From assembly GCA_033856175.1 (NCBI GenBank), contig JAWVFK010000042.1, positions 1 to 18,478 of the forward strand: a stretch of 18,478 nucleotides of DNA, given 5' to 3'. Each line of letters opens with the position of its first letter. Position 1 is the first letter of the stretch. This DNA comes from JAWVFK01 sp033856175. GTDB lineage: Bacteria > Actinomycetota > Thermoleophilia > Solirubrobacterales > 70-9. Positions 1 through 6,800 of this stretch are shown piece after piece. Below the pieces are notes generated by a model. That model did no database searches. It had not been told where the DNA came from and was given only the letters and a program-made list of their open reading frames with translations. Position numbers and translations under genes: made by a program.

Positions 1-1159
1 CCGAGAGCTTCGGGACCGTCGCCTCCGAGACGGCCGAGATCATCTTGGCCCCGTGCCGGATGATGCCCTGCCGCTCGACCGCGGTGCCGATCATGAAGCC
101 CGGCACGTCGGCCAGGAACAGCAGCGGGACGTTGAAGGCGTTGCAGGTCCAGATGAAGCGCGCGGCCTTGTCGGCGGAGTCGACGAACAGCACTCCCCCG
201 CGCTGCTTCGGCTGGTTGGCCACGATTCCGACCGCGCGTCCCTCGACGCGTGCGAGGCCGACCACGAGCTCCTTGGCCCAGCGCGTGTGCACCTCGAGGA
301 ACGATCCCTCGTCCACCACGCCGTCGATCAGCTTGATCACGTCGAACGGCTTGTTCTCGTCGTCGGGGACAAGCTCGCGGATCGGCGGGGCGTCGGCGAC
401 CGGATCGGCAGGGGGCGCCGCGGGCGGATCCTGGCGCCAGTTGGTCGGGAAGTAGGAGAGGTAGCGCTTGGCGGTGTCGATCCCGTCCTCGTCCGACTTG
501 ACGAGGAAGTGACCGACGCCTGAGACACCGGTGTGCATCCGCGCACCGCCCATCTCGTCGAGCGACACCTTCTCGCCGATCACCATCTCCGCCATGCGCG
601 GCGAGCCTAGGTACATCGACGCGTTGCCGTCCCGCATGATCACGATGTCGCAGAACGACGGGATGTACGCGCCGCCGGCCGCGCTCGGGCCGAACAGGAC
701 GCACACCTGAGGCACGAGTCCCGACAGCTTCACCTGCGTGTGGAAGATCCGCCCGGCGCCGCGGCGACCCGGGAACATCTGCACCTGGTCGGTGATCCGC
801 GCCCCCGCCGAGTCGACGAGATAGACCATCGGCACCTCGAGCTTCAGCGCTCGCTCCTGGATCCGCAGGATCTTCTCGACCGTCTTCGGGCCCCACGACC
901 CGGCCTTGACCGTCGGGTCGTTGGCCATCAGGGCGATTCGCCGGCCGCCCAGCAGCGCCAGGCCGGTGACGACGCCATCGGCGCCGAGGCCCTCCTTCTC
1001 CCAGTTGGCGAGCAGGCCCTCCTCGGCGAAGGACTCGGGATCGACGAGCCGCGCCACCCGCTCGCGCACCGGCAGCTTCTCCTGCTCGGCGACCTTCTGG
1101 TGGTGGCGCTCGGGCCCTCCGCCGAGGGCCGCTTCGAGGGCGGGCGTGATGTCAGTCAC
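1..1159 (-). CDS. Acyl-CoA carboxylase, carboxyltransferase (beta) subunit, 3' end outside window
   Basis: Transfers a carboxyl group from biotin to an acyl-CoA, acting in the cytoplasm with a biotin carboxylase/BCCP partner that is not in this window. About 386 codons are visible and the C-terminal part is missing; the family is usually a little over 500 residues. Visible landmarks are DSAGAR near residues 116-121, the oxyanion-hole type segment AAGGAYIP near 160-167, GGARMH near 204-209, and in the second crotonase-like half LADVPGF around residue 350. GTG at 1159 is chosen because GAGGGG lies five bases upstream and the in-frame TGA of the preceding DivIVA-like gene blocks any longer start. 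It follows that gene by only 21 bases, so co-transcription is likely. The AAGGAY-P pattern looks more like methylcrotonyl-CoA than propionyl-CoA carboxylases by memory of the families. The substrate cannot be fixed from sequence alone. The family call is firm. Confidence 0.93.
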   Translation of the reverse strand, partial: MTDITPALEAALGGGPERHHQKVAEQEKLPVRERVARLVDPESFAEEGLLANWEKEGLGADGVVTGLALLGGRRIALMANDPTVKAGSWGPKTVEKILRIQERALKLEVPMVYLVDSAGARITDQVQMFPGRRGAGRIFHTQVKLSGLVPQVCVLFGPSAAGGAYIPSFCDIVIMRDGNASMYLGSPRMAEMVIGEKVSLDEMGGARMHTGVSGVGHFLVKSDEDGIDTAKRYLSYFPTNWRQDPPAAPPADPVADAPPIRELVPDDENKPFDVIKLIDGVVDEGSFLEVHTRWAKELVVGLARVEGRAVGIVANQPKQRGGVLFVDSADKAARFIWTCNAFNVPLLFLADVPGFMIGTAVERQGIIRHGAKMISAVSEATVPKLS

Positions 1160-1180
1160 CGCGACCCCTCTATCGCTGGC

Positions 1181-1999
1181 TCAGCTCGAGGACTTGGCCC
1201 GCGGCTTGGGCTGGCGGTTCGTCGCCTGCTCCTCGGCCGGCTCCTGGGCAGTCGCTGCGGTCGGCTGGCCATCGGCCACCTTGCCGCGAGAGCCGGCTCC
1301 GCCCGAAGCCGCTGCGGGAGCGAACTGATCCTGGCCGGGCGCCGGGCGATGCTGGGCCACGGCGGCCTGGAGCTCGCCGCTGAGCTTGTCGATCTGGGCG
1401 AGGACGCCGTCGCGCCGTCGCGCCAGGTCCGAGATCACGGTCTCGATGTCCTGGCGGCGCTTGTTGCCCTCGTCGACGATCCGCTGAGCCTTGGCCTCGC
1501 CGGCCTTGACGGTCTCGATCGCCTGGCGATCGGCCTCCGAGCGAACCGTCTCCGAGTACTCGTCGGCCTTGGTCCGCGTGTCGGTCGAGTAGGCGTCGGC
1601 CTCGCGGCGCCGCTCGGCGTCGTAGCGATCGGCGGCGGAGTGGGTCTTCTTCGAGTACTCGTCGGCCGTGCCGGTTGTCTGACGGGCGTACTCGTCGGCC
1701 TCCTTGCGAGTTCGATCGCCCTGAGCGTTGGCGTTGCGGACCGATTCCTTGGCCTCGCGGTCGGCCTCCTCGCGCAGCTGCTGCGCGGTCTCCTCGGCGT
1801 CGGTGAGGATGCGGGAGGTCTTCTGGCCGACGCGCTCGAGCTCACGCTTGACGGTGTCGGAGCGGGCGCGATCGCCGCCGCCGGCCTCGAGCCAGTCGGC
1901 GAGCCGCGACAGGAAGTTGTCGACCTCGCGCTTGTCGTAGCCACGACGGGCCACGGCAAACGTCGCGCTGCGAATTCGATCGATGCTGTCGTTCTCCAC
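1181..1999 (-). CDS. DivIVA-family coiled-coil protein with 11-residue repeats
   Basis: A 272-residue protein whose N-terminus (residues 8-30) carries the DivIVA lipid-binding signature, with R18-R19-G-Y21-D and E25-V-D-N-F29-L. DivIVA proteins bind curved membrane at poles and septa and recruit growth or division machinery. From about residue 66 to 164 the chain is built of 11-residue units (consensus xxADxYxxxxR) with an alanine at every eleventh position (68, 79, 90 and on to 156), which predicts a hendecad coiled coil. A second helix follows to about 215. The tail is a low-complexity Ala/Gln/Pro-rich segment ending in basic and serine residues. The GTG start has AGAGG six bases upstream. 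It lies 24 bases after the hydroxyacyl-CoA dehydrogenase gene and 21 before the carboxylase gene. Family membership is clear; whether it is the main polar-growth DivIVA or a paralogue is unknown. Confidence 0.85.
   Translation of the reverse strand: MENDSIDRIRSATFAVARRGYDKREVDNFLSRLADWLEAGGGDRARSDTVKRELERVGQKTSRILTDAEETAQQLREEADREAKESVRNANAQGDRTRKEADEYARQTTGTADEYSKKTHSAADRYDAERRREADAYSTDTRTKADEYSETVRSEADRQAIETVKAGEAKAQRIVDEGNKRRQDIETVISDLARRRDGVLAQIDKLSGELQAAVAQHRPAPGQDQFAPAAASGGAGSRGKVADGQPTAATAQEPAEEQATNRQPKPRAKSSS
1508..1804 (-). repeat. Imperfect 33-bp coding repeats (nine 11-residue units) in the DivIVA-like gene
   Basis: Nine consecutive 33-base units encode the hendecad rod (residues 66-164). 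The units have diverged at DNA level, but short words recur, for example GAGTACTCGTCGGCC (plus-strand reading) near 1554 and again near 1653. The protein periodicity is much stronger than the DNA identity, so the array is old and held by selection on the coiled coil, not a fresh tandem expansion. Confidence 0.75.
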
Positions 2000-2023
2000 C
2001 TGGTTCCTCTCCTCGAGCTGGTT

Positions 2024-2908
2024 TCAGCTGCCTGGATCGACGGCAACCGGATGATCGCCGGAGTAATCGTAGAAGCCCCGGCCGGATTTGCGGCCGAAGT
2101 GTCCGGCGTTGACAAGATTCTTGAGAGCCTCGGGTTGACCGAAGCGCTCCTCGCCGTAGGCCTCGAGCATCACATCGGCGATCGAGGCGAGCGTGTCGAG
2201 GCCGACGAAGTCGGCGAGGGTCAGCGGGCCCATCGGGTGGCTGGCGCCGGCCATCATCGCCTTGTCGATGTCCTCGATCGAGCCGACGCCCTGCTCGTAG
2301 GCACGGATGGCGTCGAGCATGTAGGGGACGAGCAGGCGATTGACGATGAAGCCGCGGTTGTCGCGGGCGGCGACGTTGGTCTTGCCGAGCTTCTCGCCGA
2401 GGGCGAAGCCAAGCTCGACGGCCTCGTCGCCGGTCGCGTCGGCGCGGACGACCTCGAGCAGCGGCATCACCTGGGCGGGGTTGAAGAAGTGAAGGCCGAG
2501 GAAGCGCTCGCCGCGATCGGTGACGGCGGCCTGGTCGGCAACGGCCAGCGACGAGGTGTTGGTGGCGAAGAAGGCCTCGTCCTTGACGATCCCGTCGAGC
2601 TCACGCCAGAGCTCGAGCTTGAGGTCGAGGTTCTCGGTGATCGCCTCGATGACGAGGTCGCAGTCGGCGAGGTCGGCGTAGTCGAGGGTCGGGGCTATGC
2701 GGCCGCGGACGGCGTCAGCGTCGCCCTGCTCGAGCTTGCCCTTGTCGACGGCCCTGGCGAGCTGCTTCTCGATCTTGCCGATGCCGGCATCGAGCTTGTC
2801 CTGGTCGGCCTCGCGGACGACAACGTCCCAGCCCGCCTGGGCGCAGATCTGGGTGATCCCGTGGCCCATCAGGCCGCAGCCCACCACTCCAACCTTGTTG
2901 ATCTCCAT
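2024..2908 (-). CDS. hbd: 3-hydroxybutyryl/3-hydroxyacyl-CoA dehydrogenase
   Basis: NAD(P)-dependent oxidoreductase interconverting 3-hydroxyacyl-CoA and 3-oxoacyl-CoA, cytoplasmic. At 294 residues it has the normal length of the single-function enzyme. The Rossmann motif GCGLMGHG is at residues 10-17. The catalytic set is complete and correctly spaced: S119, H140 (in LHFFNP), E152 and N190 match Ser-His-Glu-Asn of the characterised family. The C-terminal domain contains the usual HPMGPLTLADFVGLD and ends GRGFYDYS. The ATG has GGAGGA about 11 bases upstream, and a TAGGCT hexamer follows the stop codon of the upstream HMG-CoA lyase gene, so it may have its own promoter with a roughly 40-base leader. 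It could work in fatty-acid or butyryl-CoA metabolism, or feed the crotonyl-CoA carboxylase/reductase encoded at the right edge. The symbol hbd is used in the generic sense. Confidence 0.93.
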   Translation of the reverse strand: MEINKVGVVGCGLMGHGITQICAQAGWDVVVREADQDKLDAGIGKIEKQLARAVDKGKLEQGDADAVRGRIAPTLDYADLADCDLVIEAITENLDLKLELWRELDGIVKDEAFFATNTSSLAVADQAAVTDRGERFLGLHFFNPAQVMPLLEVVRADATGDEAVELGFALGEKLGKTNVAARDNRGFIVNRLLVPYMLDAIRAYEQGVGSIEDIDKAMMAGASHPMGPLTLADFVGLDTLASIADVMLEAYGEERFGQPEALKNLVNAGHFGRKSGRGFYDYSGDHPVAVDPGS

Positions 2909-2957
2909 TGCGGAAAAGTCCTCCGTTTGCAGGGCGCTCTTCGCGAGTGAAGCGGGC

Positions 2958-2963
2958 AGCCTA
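2958..2963 (-). promoter_or_regulatory. Candidate -10 hexamer TAGGCT for hbd
   Basis: TAGGCT starts directly after the stop codon of the HMG-CoA lyase gene and is not part of it. It lies about 49 bases before the hbd ATG, giving a leader of about 42 bases that holds GGAGGA. No clear -35. Confidence 0.4.
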
Positions 2964-3905
2964 CTAGTGCTGCGTGGGCTGGGCGGCTCCGCGGCGCCAA
3001 TCGACAGGACCCGCCCGCAGCAGGTGGGCGCCGAGCTGACGGCCGAGGATCTGCTCGGCGGCGTGCGACACCTCGAGCAGCTTCGCCAGGTCGATCCCGG
3101 TTTCCACTCCCATCTCGTGCAGCATCGAGACGACGTCCTCGGTCGAGACGTTGCCGGTCGAGCCCGGCGGCACCGGGCAGCCGCCGAGCTCGCCGAACGA
3201 GGACTCGAACGAGCTGACGCCGGCGCTGAGCGCGGCGAGGACGTTGGCGAGGCCCTGGCCGCGGGTGTTGTGGAAATGAGCCGTCAGCTCGACGCCGGGC
3301 AGGCGCGGGCCCGCCATGGCGAAGAACTCTCCGACCTGGCGCGGGTTGGCCATCCCGGTGGTGTCGCCGAAGCCGACCTCCTCGCAGCCGGCCGCGGCGA
3401 GGCGCTCAGCGATCTCGAAAACGCGATCGGTCGGCACCTGACCCTCGTAGGGGCAGCCGAAGCTGACGGCGATCACCCCCTCGCAGCGCAGGCCGGCCTC
3501 GCGCGCCGTGGCAATCGTGCGCTCCAGGCCCGCGAGCGACTCCTCGATCGAGCGGTTGACGTTCTTGCGGTTGTGAGTCTCCGAAGCCGAGAGGAAGACG
3601 CTGATCTCGTCGAAGCGGTCGCGACGCTCGAGCGCGCGCTCGAGGCCGCGCTCGTTGGGGATCAGCACCGAGTAGGCGACGCCCTCGGGCCGGCCGATGC
3701 CGTCGAGCACCTCGTCGGCGTCGGCGAGCTGGGGAATCACGTCTGGGCGCACAAACGAGGTGATCTCGAGCCGGCGCAGGCCGCTCGCCGCAAGCAGGTC
3801 GATCAGCCGCACCTTGTCGGCGGTCGCGATCACCTCGGGCTCGTTCTGGAAGCCGTCGCGGGGCCCCACCTCGCGGATCTGGACCTGCTGGAGCGACTCG
3901 ATCAT
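2964..3905 (-). CDS. mvaB: Hydroxymethylglutaryl-CoA lyase
   Basis: Cleaves HMG-CoA to acetoacetate and acetyl-CoA, the last step of leucine breakdown. The 313 residues match the family length. Visible active-site elements are R16-D17 in GPRDGFQNE, E48, SETHN (108-112), SFGCPYEG (148-155), GDTTG (180-184), the metal-binding H210 and H212 in HFHNTRGQGLANVL, and C243 in the glycine-rich loop, followed nine residues later by N252. The Cys-to-Asn spacing is the same as in the human enzyme. The ATG has no Shine-Dalgarno; TACTGT lies seven bases upstream, fitting a leaderless start. It lies between the thioesterase gene (41 bases upstream) and the hydroxyacyl-CoA dehydrogenase gene on the same strand. 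With the neighbouring carboxylase it suggests leucine catabolism, but an aldolase of related specificity cannot be excluded. Confidence 0.93.
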   Translation of the reverse strand: MIESLQQVQIREVGPRDGFQNEPEVIATADKVRLIDLLAASGLRRLEITSFVRPDVIPQLADADEVLDGIGRPEGVAYSVLIPNERGLERALERRDRFDEISVFLSASETHNRKNVNRSIEESLAGLERTIATAREAGLRCEGVIAVSFGCPYEGQVPTDRVFEIAERLAAAGCEEVGFGDTTGMANPRQVGEFFAMAGPRLPGVELTAHFHNTRGQGLANVLAALSAGVSSFESSFGELGGCPVPPGSTGNVSTEDVVSMLHEMGVETGIDLAKLLEVSHAAEQILGRQLGAHLLRAGPVDWRRGAAQPTQH

Positions 3906-3912
3906 CTGACGA

Positions 3913-3918
3913 ACAGTA
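3913..3918 (-). promoter_or_regulatory. Candidate -10 hexamer TACTGT for mvaB
   Basis: Lies seven bases before the mvaB ATG with no Shine-Dalgarno between, consistent with a leaderless internal promoter in the acyl-CoA cluster. No clear -35. Confidence 0.35.
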
Positions 3919-3946
3919 GGAGCAGGCGGGTTGGGCCCGCCCGTCG

Positions 3947-4336
3947 CTACTCGCTCTTGACCTCTCCGACGGTGATCATCCGGCGCTCGTGGGTGCCGAC
4001 GCCGATCGTTCGCTCGCCCTCGGTCACCTCGACGTCGAAGCGAAGCTTGCGGCCGTCGGCGATCTCGCGCAGCGTCGAGCGCACGTTGCAGGTCGAGCCG
4101 GCGGCGGCCGCGGCGACGTGCTTGACGCAGACCTCGAAGCCGACCGTCGCCTTGCCCTCGGGCAGCTGCTCGAAGGCGAGGATCGTCGAGTTGCGCTCCA
4201 TCATCGCGATCATTCCCGGCGTCGAGAGCACGCTGACGCCGATCGTGCCGCCGACGTCGGTGACCAGCTGCCCCTCGACGACGAACTCGTCGACGCGCTC
4301 GGCGCCGGGCTCCAGATCGAGCTCAGCAGGCTCCAC
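3947..4336 (-). CDS. FlK-like hotdog-fold thioesterase
   Basis: A 129-residue single hotdog-domain protein resembling fluoroacetyl-CoA thioesterase (FlK) and its housekeeping relatives. The FlK catalytic triad Thr42/Glu50/His76 is matched by T39, E47 and H73, all shifted by exactly three residues. T39 and E47 sit in STPGMIAMMERNS and H73 in VKHVAAAAAG. The C-terminal GTHERRMI strand is also typical. It probably hydrolyses a short acyl-CoA thioester to clear a dead-end or toxic intermediate of the adjacent pathway; fluoroacetate resistance is only a remote possibility. The GTG start shares one base with the TAG stop of the upstream SDR gene (TAGTG), so the two are translationally coupled. Substrate is unknown. 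Confidence 0.82.
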   Translation of the reverse strand: MEPAELDLEPGAERVDEFVVEGQLVTDVGGTIGVSVLSTPGMIAMMERNSTILAFEQLPEGKATVGFEVCVKHVAAAAAGSTCNVRSTLREIADGRKLRFDVEVTEGERTIGVGTHERRMITVGEVKSE

Positions 4337-5070
4337 TAGACCATCCCCAGGCCGCCGGAGACGCCGAGCGTCTCGCCGGTGACATAGGAGGCGTCGTCGG
4401 AGGCCAGGAAGGCGACGGCGGCGGCGACCTCGTCGGGCTGCCCGAGCCGGCGCAGCTGGGTGGCGGCCTTCATCGTCTCGACGATCTTCTCGCCGATCTC
4501 GCCGGCCTCGAGCGCGCCCATCAGCAGCGGCGTCTGGATCGGGCCGGGGGCAATCGCGTTGGCGAGGATGCCGTAGCGGGCGTTCTCGCGGGCGATCACC
4601 TTGGTGAAGGCGATCACGCCTCCCTTCGCCGCCGAATAGACGGCCGAGCCCTTCGAGCCGACCCGCCCAGCCTCGGAGGCGATGTTGACGATGCGCCCGT
4701 AGCCGGCCTGCTGCATGCCCGGCAGCGCCGCGTGGGTGCAGGCGAAGACGCCGCCGAGGTTGACCGCCATGACCCGGCCCCAGAGCTCAGGATCGGTCTG
4801 GGTGAAGAAGGCGAACTCGTCGGTGCCGGCGTTGTTGACGAGGATGTCGAGGGTTCCGGTGTGCTCGATCGCGGCCCGCGCCGAGTCGTAGTCGGTGACG
4901 TCGAGGTGGATCGCCTCGGCGCTGACCTCGGCCGCGACCCTGCCGGCGGCCTCCTCGTTGACGTCGCCGATCGTCACCGCCGCCCCCTCGGCGGCAAGGC
5001 GGCGGACGATCGCCGCGCCGATGCCGCTGGCGCCGCCGGTGACCAGCGCCTTTCTGCCCTCGAGCCTCAC
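4336..5070 (-). CDS. Short-chain dehydrogenase/reductase, BadH/FabG type
   Basis: A 244-residue classical SDR oxidoreductase. It has TGGASGIG at 11-18, an acidic residue D36 after strand 2 (favouring NAD over NADP), NNAG at 79-82, N104, and the catalytic S132-Y145-K149. The stretch from IVNIASEAGRVGS through YSAAKGG to the terminal SGGLGMV resembles BadH, the 2-hydroxycyclohexanecarboxyl-CoA dehydrogenase of anaerobic benzoate breakdown, and also FabG; my comparison is from memory. The start is GTG at 5070, where the SDR fold begins. The same frame stays open to an ATG at 5166, but that extension would add 32 unlike residues and overlap the divergent npdG. TAGGCT lies seven bases upstream of the GTG, consistent with a leaderless first gene of the minus-strand acyl-CoA cluster. 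Confidence 0.9.
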   Translation of the reverse strand: MRLEGRKALVTGGASGIGAAIVRRLAAEGAAVTIGDVNEEAAGRVAAEVSAEAIHLDVTDYDSARAAIEHTGTLDILVNNAGTDEFAFFTQTDPELWGRVMAVNLGGVFACTHAALPGMQQAGYGRIVNIASEAGRVGSKGSAVYSAAKGGVIAFTKVIARENARYGILANAIAPGPIQTPLLMGALEAGEIGEKIVETMKAATQLRRLGQPDEVAAAVAFLASDDASYVTGETLGVSGGLGMV

Positions 5071-5150
5071 GGGCGCCAGCCTATCCTCATCCGCCCGCGG
5101 CTCGACTCCCGTCCGGCCGAGCCGTCGCTGGCGGATAACCTGCGCCGCCA
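5071..5150. promoter_or_regulatory. Divergent promoter region between the SDR and npdG genes
   Basis: An 80-base gap separating the acyl-CoA cluster from the F420 cluster. Minus strand: TAGGCT at 5078-5083, seven bases before the SDR GTG. Plus strand: TAACCT at 5136-5141, nine bases before the npdG ATG. No Shine-Dalgarno is seen for either gene, and no operator palindrome was recognised. Confidence 0.5.
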
Positions 5151-5843
5151 ATGACCGAATGGCCAAAGGTCTCGATCGTCGGCGGCACCGGGGCGCTTGG
5201 CTACGGCCTCGCCCTGCGCTGGGCCCGCGCCGGCGTGCCGATCGTCATCGGCTCGCGCGAGGCCGGTCGCGCCGGGGAGGCAGCGGCGCGCCTGCGCGAC
5301 GCGGTTCCCGGCGCCGAGATCGAGGGCCTCGCCAACGAGGAGGCGGTGCGCCGCGCCGAGATCGTCTTCCTGACCGTGCCCTTCCGCGTCCAGTCGGAGA
5401 CGCTCAACAACCTCCGCGAGGCCCTCGAGCCCGGCCAGCTGCTGGTCGACTGCACGGTGCCGATGGCGGCCGCGGTCGGCGGCAAGGCGACGCGCTCGCT
5501 CGGCGTCTGGCAGGGATCGGCGGCCCAGCAGGCGGCGGAGATGGTGCCCGAGGGCGTCAGCGTCGTTGCGGCCCTTCATACCGTCAGCGCCAAGCGACTG
5601 GCCGAGGAGAAGGCGCCGCTCGACCAGGACATCCTGATCTGCGGCGACCGCAAGGCCGACAAGGCGCGGGTCGCCCAGCTGATCGAGCTGATCCCCGGCC
5701 TGCGCGCGGTCAACGCCGGCACGCTCGAGATGGCGCGAATCGTCGAGCAGCTGACGCCGATGCTGATCGCGATCAATGCCCGCTACAAGGCGCACGCCGG
5801 GCTGCGGGTCACCGGGCTGCCCGACGCAGATCCCTGGAGCTAG
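5151..5843 (+). CDS. npdG: F420H2:NADP+ oxidoreductase (Fno/NpdG)
   Basis: Transfers hydride between reduced F420 and NADP, linking the F420 and NADPH pools in the cytoplasm. It is 230 residues, normal for the family. The N-terminus holds the NADP-binding GGTGALG loop (11-17) followed by GSR (34-36), whose Ser and Arg would bind the 2'-phosphate. TVPF and the C-terminal EQLTPMLIAINARYK helix are also typical. The gene opens a four-gene plus-strand run with cofD, cofC and cofE; the gap to cofD is seven bases. The ATG lacks a Shine-Dalgarno, and TAACCT lies nine bases upstream. It is divergent from the SDR gene across an 80-base promoter region. Confidence is high because motifs and context agree. 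Confidence 0.94.
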   Translation: MTEWPKVSIVGGTGALGYGLALRWARAGVPIVIGSREAGRAGEAAARLRDAVPGAEIEGLANEEAVRRAEIVFLTVPFRVQSETLNNLREALEPGQLLVDCTVPMAAAVGGKATRSLGVWQGSAAQQAAEMVPEGVSVVAALHTVSAKRLAEEKAPLDQDILICGDRKADKARVAQLIELIPGLRAVNAGTLEMARIVEQLTPMLIAINARYKAHAGLRVTGLPDADPWS

Positions 5844-5850
5844 TCCCTCG

Positions 5851-6798
5851 ATGACCGACGCGACCAGCGGGGGCGTTGTCGTCCTCGCCGGCGGCACCGG
5901 CGGAGCGAAGCTCGCTGCCGGCATGCAGGGCATCGTCGGCGAGCGGCTGAGCGTCGTTGCCAACACCGGCGACGACATCGAGACGCTCGGCGTCCACGTC
6001 TCCCCCGACCCCGACCTCGTCGCCTACTGGCTGGCCGGGGAGATCGACGAGGAGCGCGGCTGGGGCCTGCGCGGCGACAGCTTCACCGTCTTCGAGCAGC
6101 TGACACGGCTGGGCGCGCCCGACTGGTTCAGCCTCTCCGATCGCGACCTCGCCGCCTGCCTCTATCGCAGGCAGTTCCTCGAGGCGGGCGGCCGGCACAC
6201 CGCGGCGCAGGACCAGATCGCGCGGTCGCTGGGCGTCGCCGCGAAGGTGCTGCCGATGTCCGACGAGCCGGTGCGAACGCGGGTGCGGACCGAGCAGGGC
6301 TGGCGGCCGCTGCAGGAGTTCCTGATCCTCGACCACGGCGCGGCGGCGGTCGAGGCGGTCGAGCTGGACGGCATCGGCGACGCCAGGCCGACCGCCGAGG
6401 TGCTGACGGCGATCGCCGCCGCCGAGGCGATCGTCATCGGGCCCTCGAACCCCGTGATCTCGATCGGGCCGATCCTCGCCGTGCCGGGTCTGCGCGAAGC
6501 GATCGCCGCGGCGCCCGCGCCGGTCGTCGCCGTCAGCCCGTTCATCGCCGGCCGCGCCGTCAAGGGGCCGACCGACGCCTTCATGTCGGCCCTCGGCGCC
6601 CCCTGCTCGGCCGCCGGCATCGCTCAGCTCTACACCGGGCTGCTCGACGGCCTGATCCACGACCCGGCAGACCCCGGCCCGGCGCCGAGCGGTGTTCCCA
6701 CCCTGGTCTGCGAGACGCTGATGGACAGCGCCGAGACGCGGGTCGAGCTGGCCGACCGCACGCTCGAGTTCGCCCGTGAGCTTCGAGCCGTCACCTGA
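5851..6798 (+). CDS. cofD: 2-phospho-L-lactate/phosphoenolpyruvate transferase (CofD/FbiA)
   Basis: Joins the activated phospho-three-carbon unit made by CofC to FO, giving F420-0 or dehydro-F420-0. The 315-residue product has the glycine-rich LAGGTGGAKLAAG near 12-24, NTGDDIETLGVHVSPDPD (38-55) with the metal-binding Asp pair D41-D42, RGWGLRGDSF, WFSLSDRDLA, IGPSNPVISIGP and SPFIAGRAVKGP, all family hallmarks. ATG at 5851 is chosen; an in-frame start at 5776 would overlap npdG and add unrelated residues. It begins seven bases after npdG and ends two bases before cofC, so it is clearly within an operon. Whether the donor carries lactate, enolpyruvate or glycerate depends mainly on CofC and cannot be read here. 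In mycobacteria the homologue uses the phosphoenolpyruvate form. Confidence 0.95.
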   Translation: MTDATSGGVVVLAGGTGGAKLAAGMQGIVGERLSVVANTGDDIETLGVHVSPDPDLVAYWLAGEIDEERGWGLRGDSFTVFEQLTRLGAPDWFSLSDRDLAACLYRRQFLEAGGRHTAAQDQIARSLGVAAKVLPMSDEPVRTRVRTEQGWRPLQEFLILDHGAAAVEAVELDGIGDARPTAEVLTAIAAAEAIVIGPSNPVISIGPILAVPGLREAIAAAPAPVVAVSPFIAGRAVKGPTDAFMSALGAPCSAAGIAQLYTGLLDGLIHDPADPGPAPSGVPTLVCETLMDSAETRVELADRTLEFARELRAVT

Positions 6799-6800
6799 GC

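Noticed and set aside
740..2950. Very long plus-strand open frame (736 codons)
   Set aside because: It is antisense to the carboxylase, DivIVA-like and hydroxyacyl-CoA dehydrogenase genes, all of which have clear motifs. The translation is low-complexity and Leu/Gly/Val/Asp-rich with no domain, a usual shadow in high-GC DNA.
2697..4382. 561-codon plus-strand open frame
   Set aside because: Antisense to HMG-CoA lyase and the thioesterase, with an Arg/Ala/Ser-rich translation and no recognisable motif.
5071..5166. N-terminal extension of the SDR gene to an ATG at 5166
   Set aside because: The extra 32 residues are Arg-rich and unlike SDRs, they overlap the npdG start, and a good hexamer precedes the GTG at 5070.
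5776..5850. Upstream start for cofD
   Set aside because: It would overlap the end of npdG and add residues unlike CofD. ATG at 5851 begins right before the conserved glycine-rich strand.
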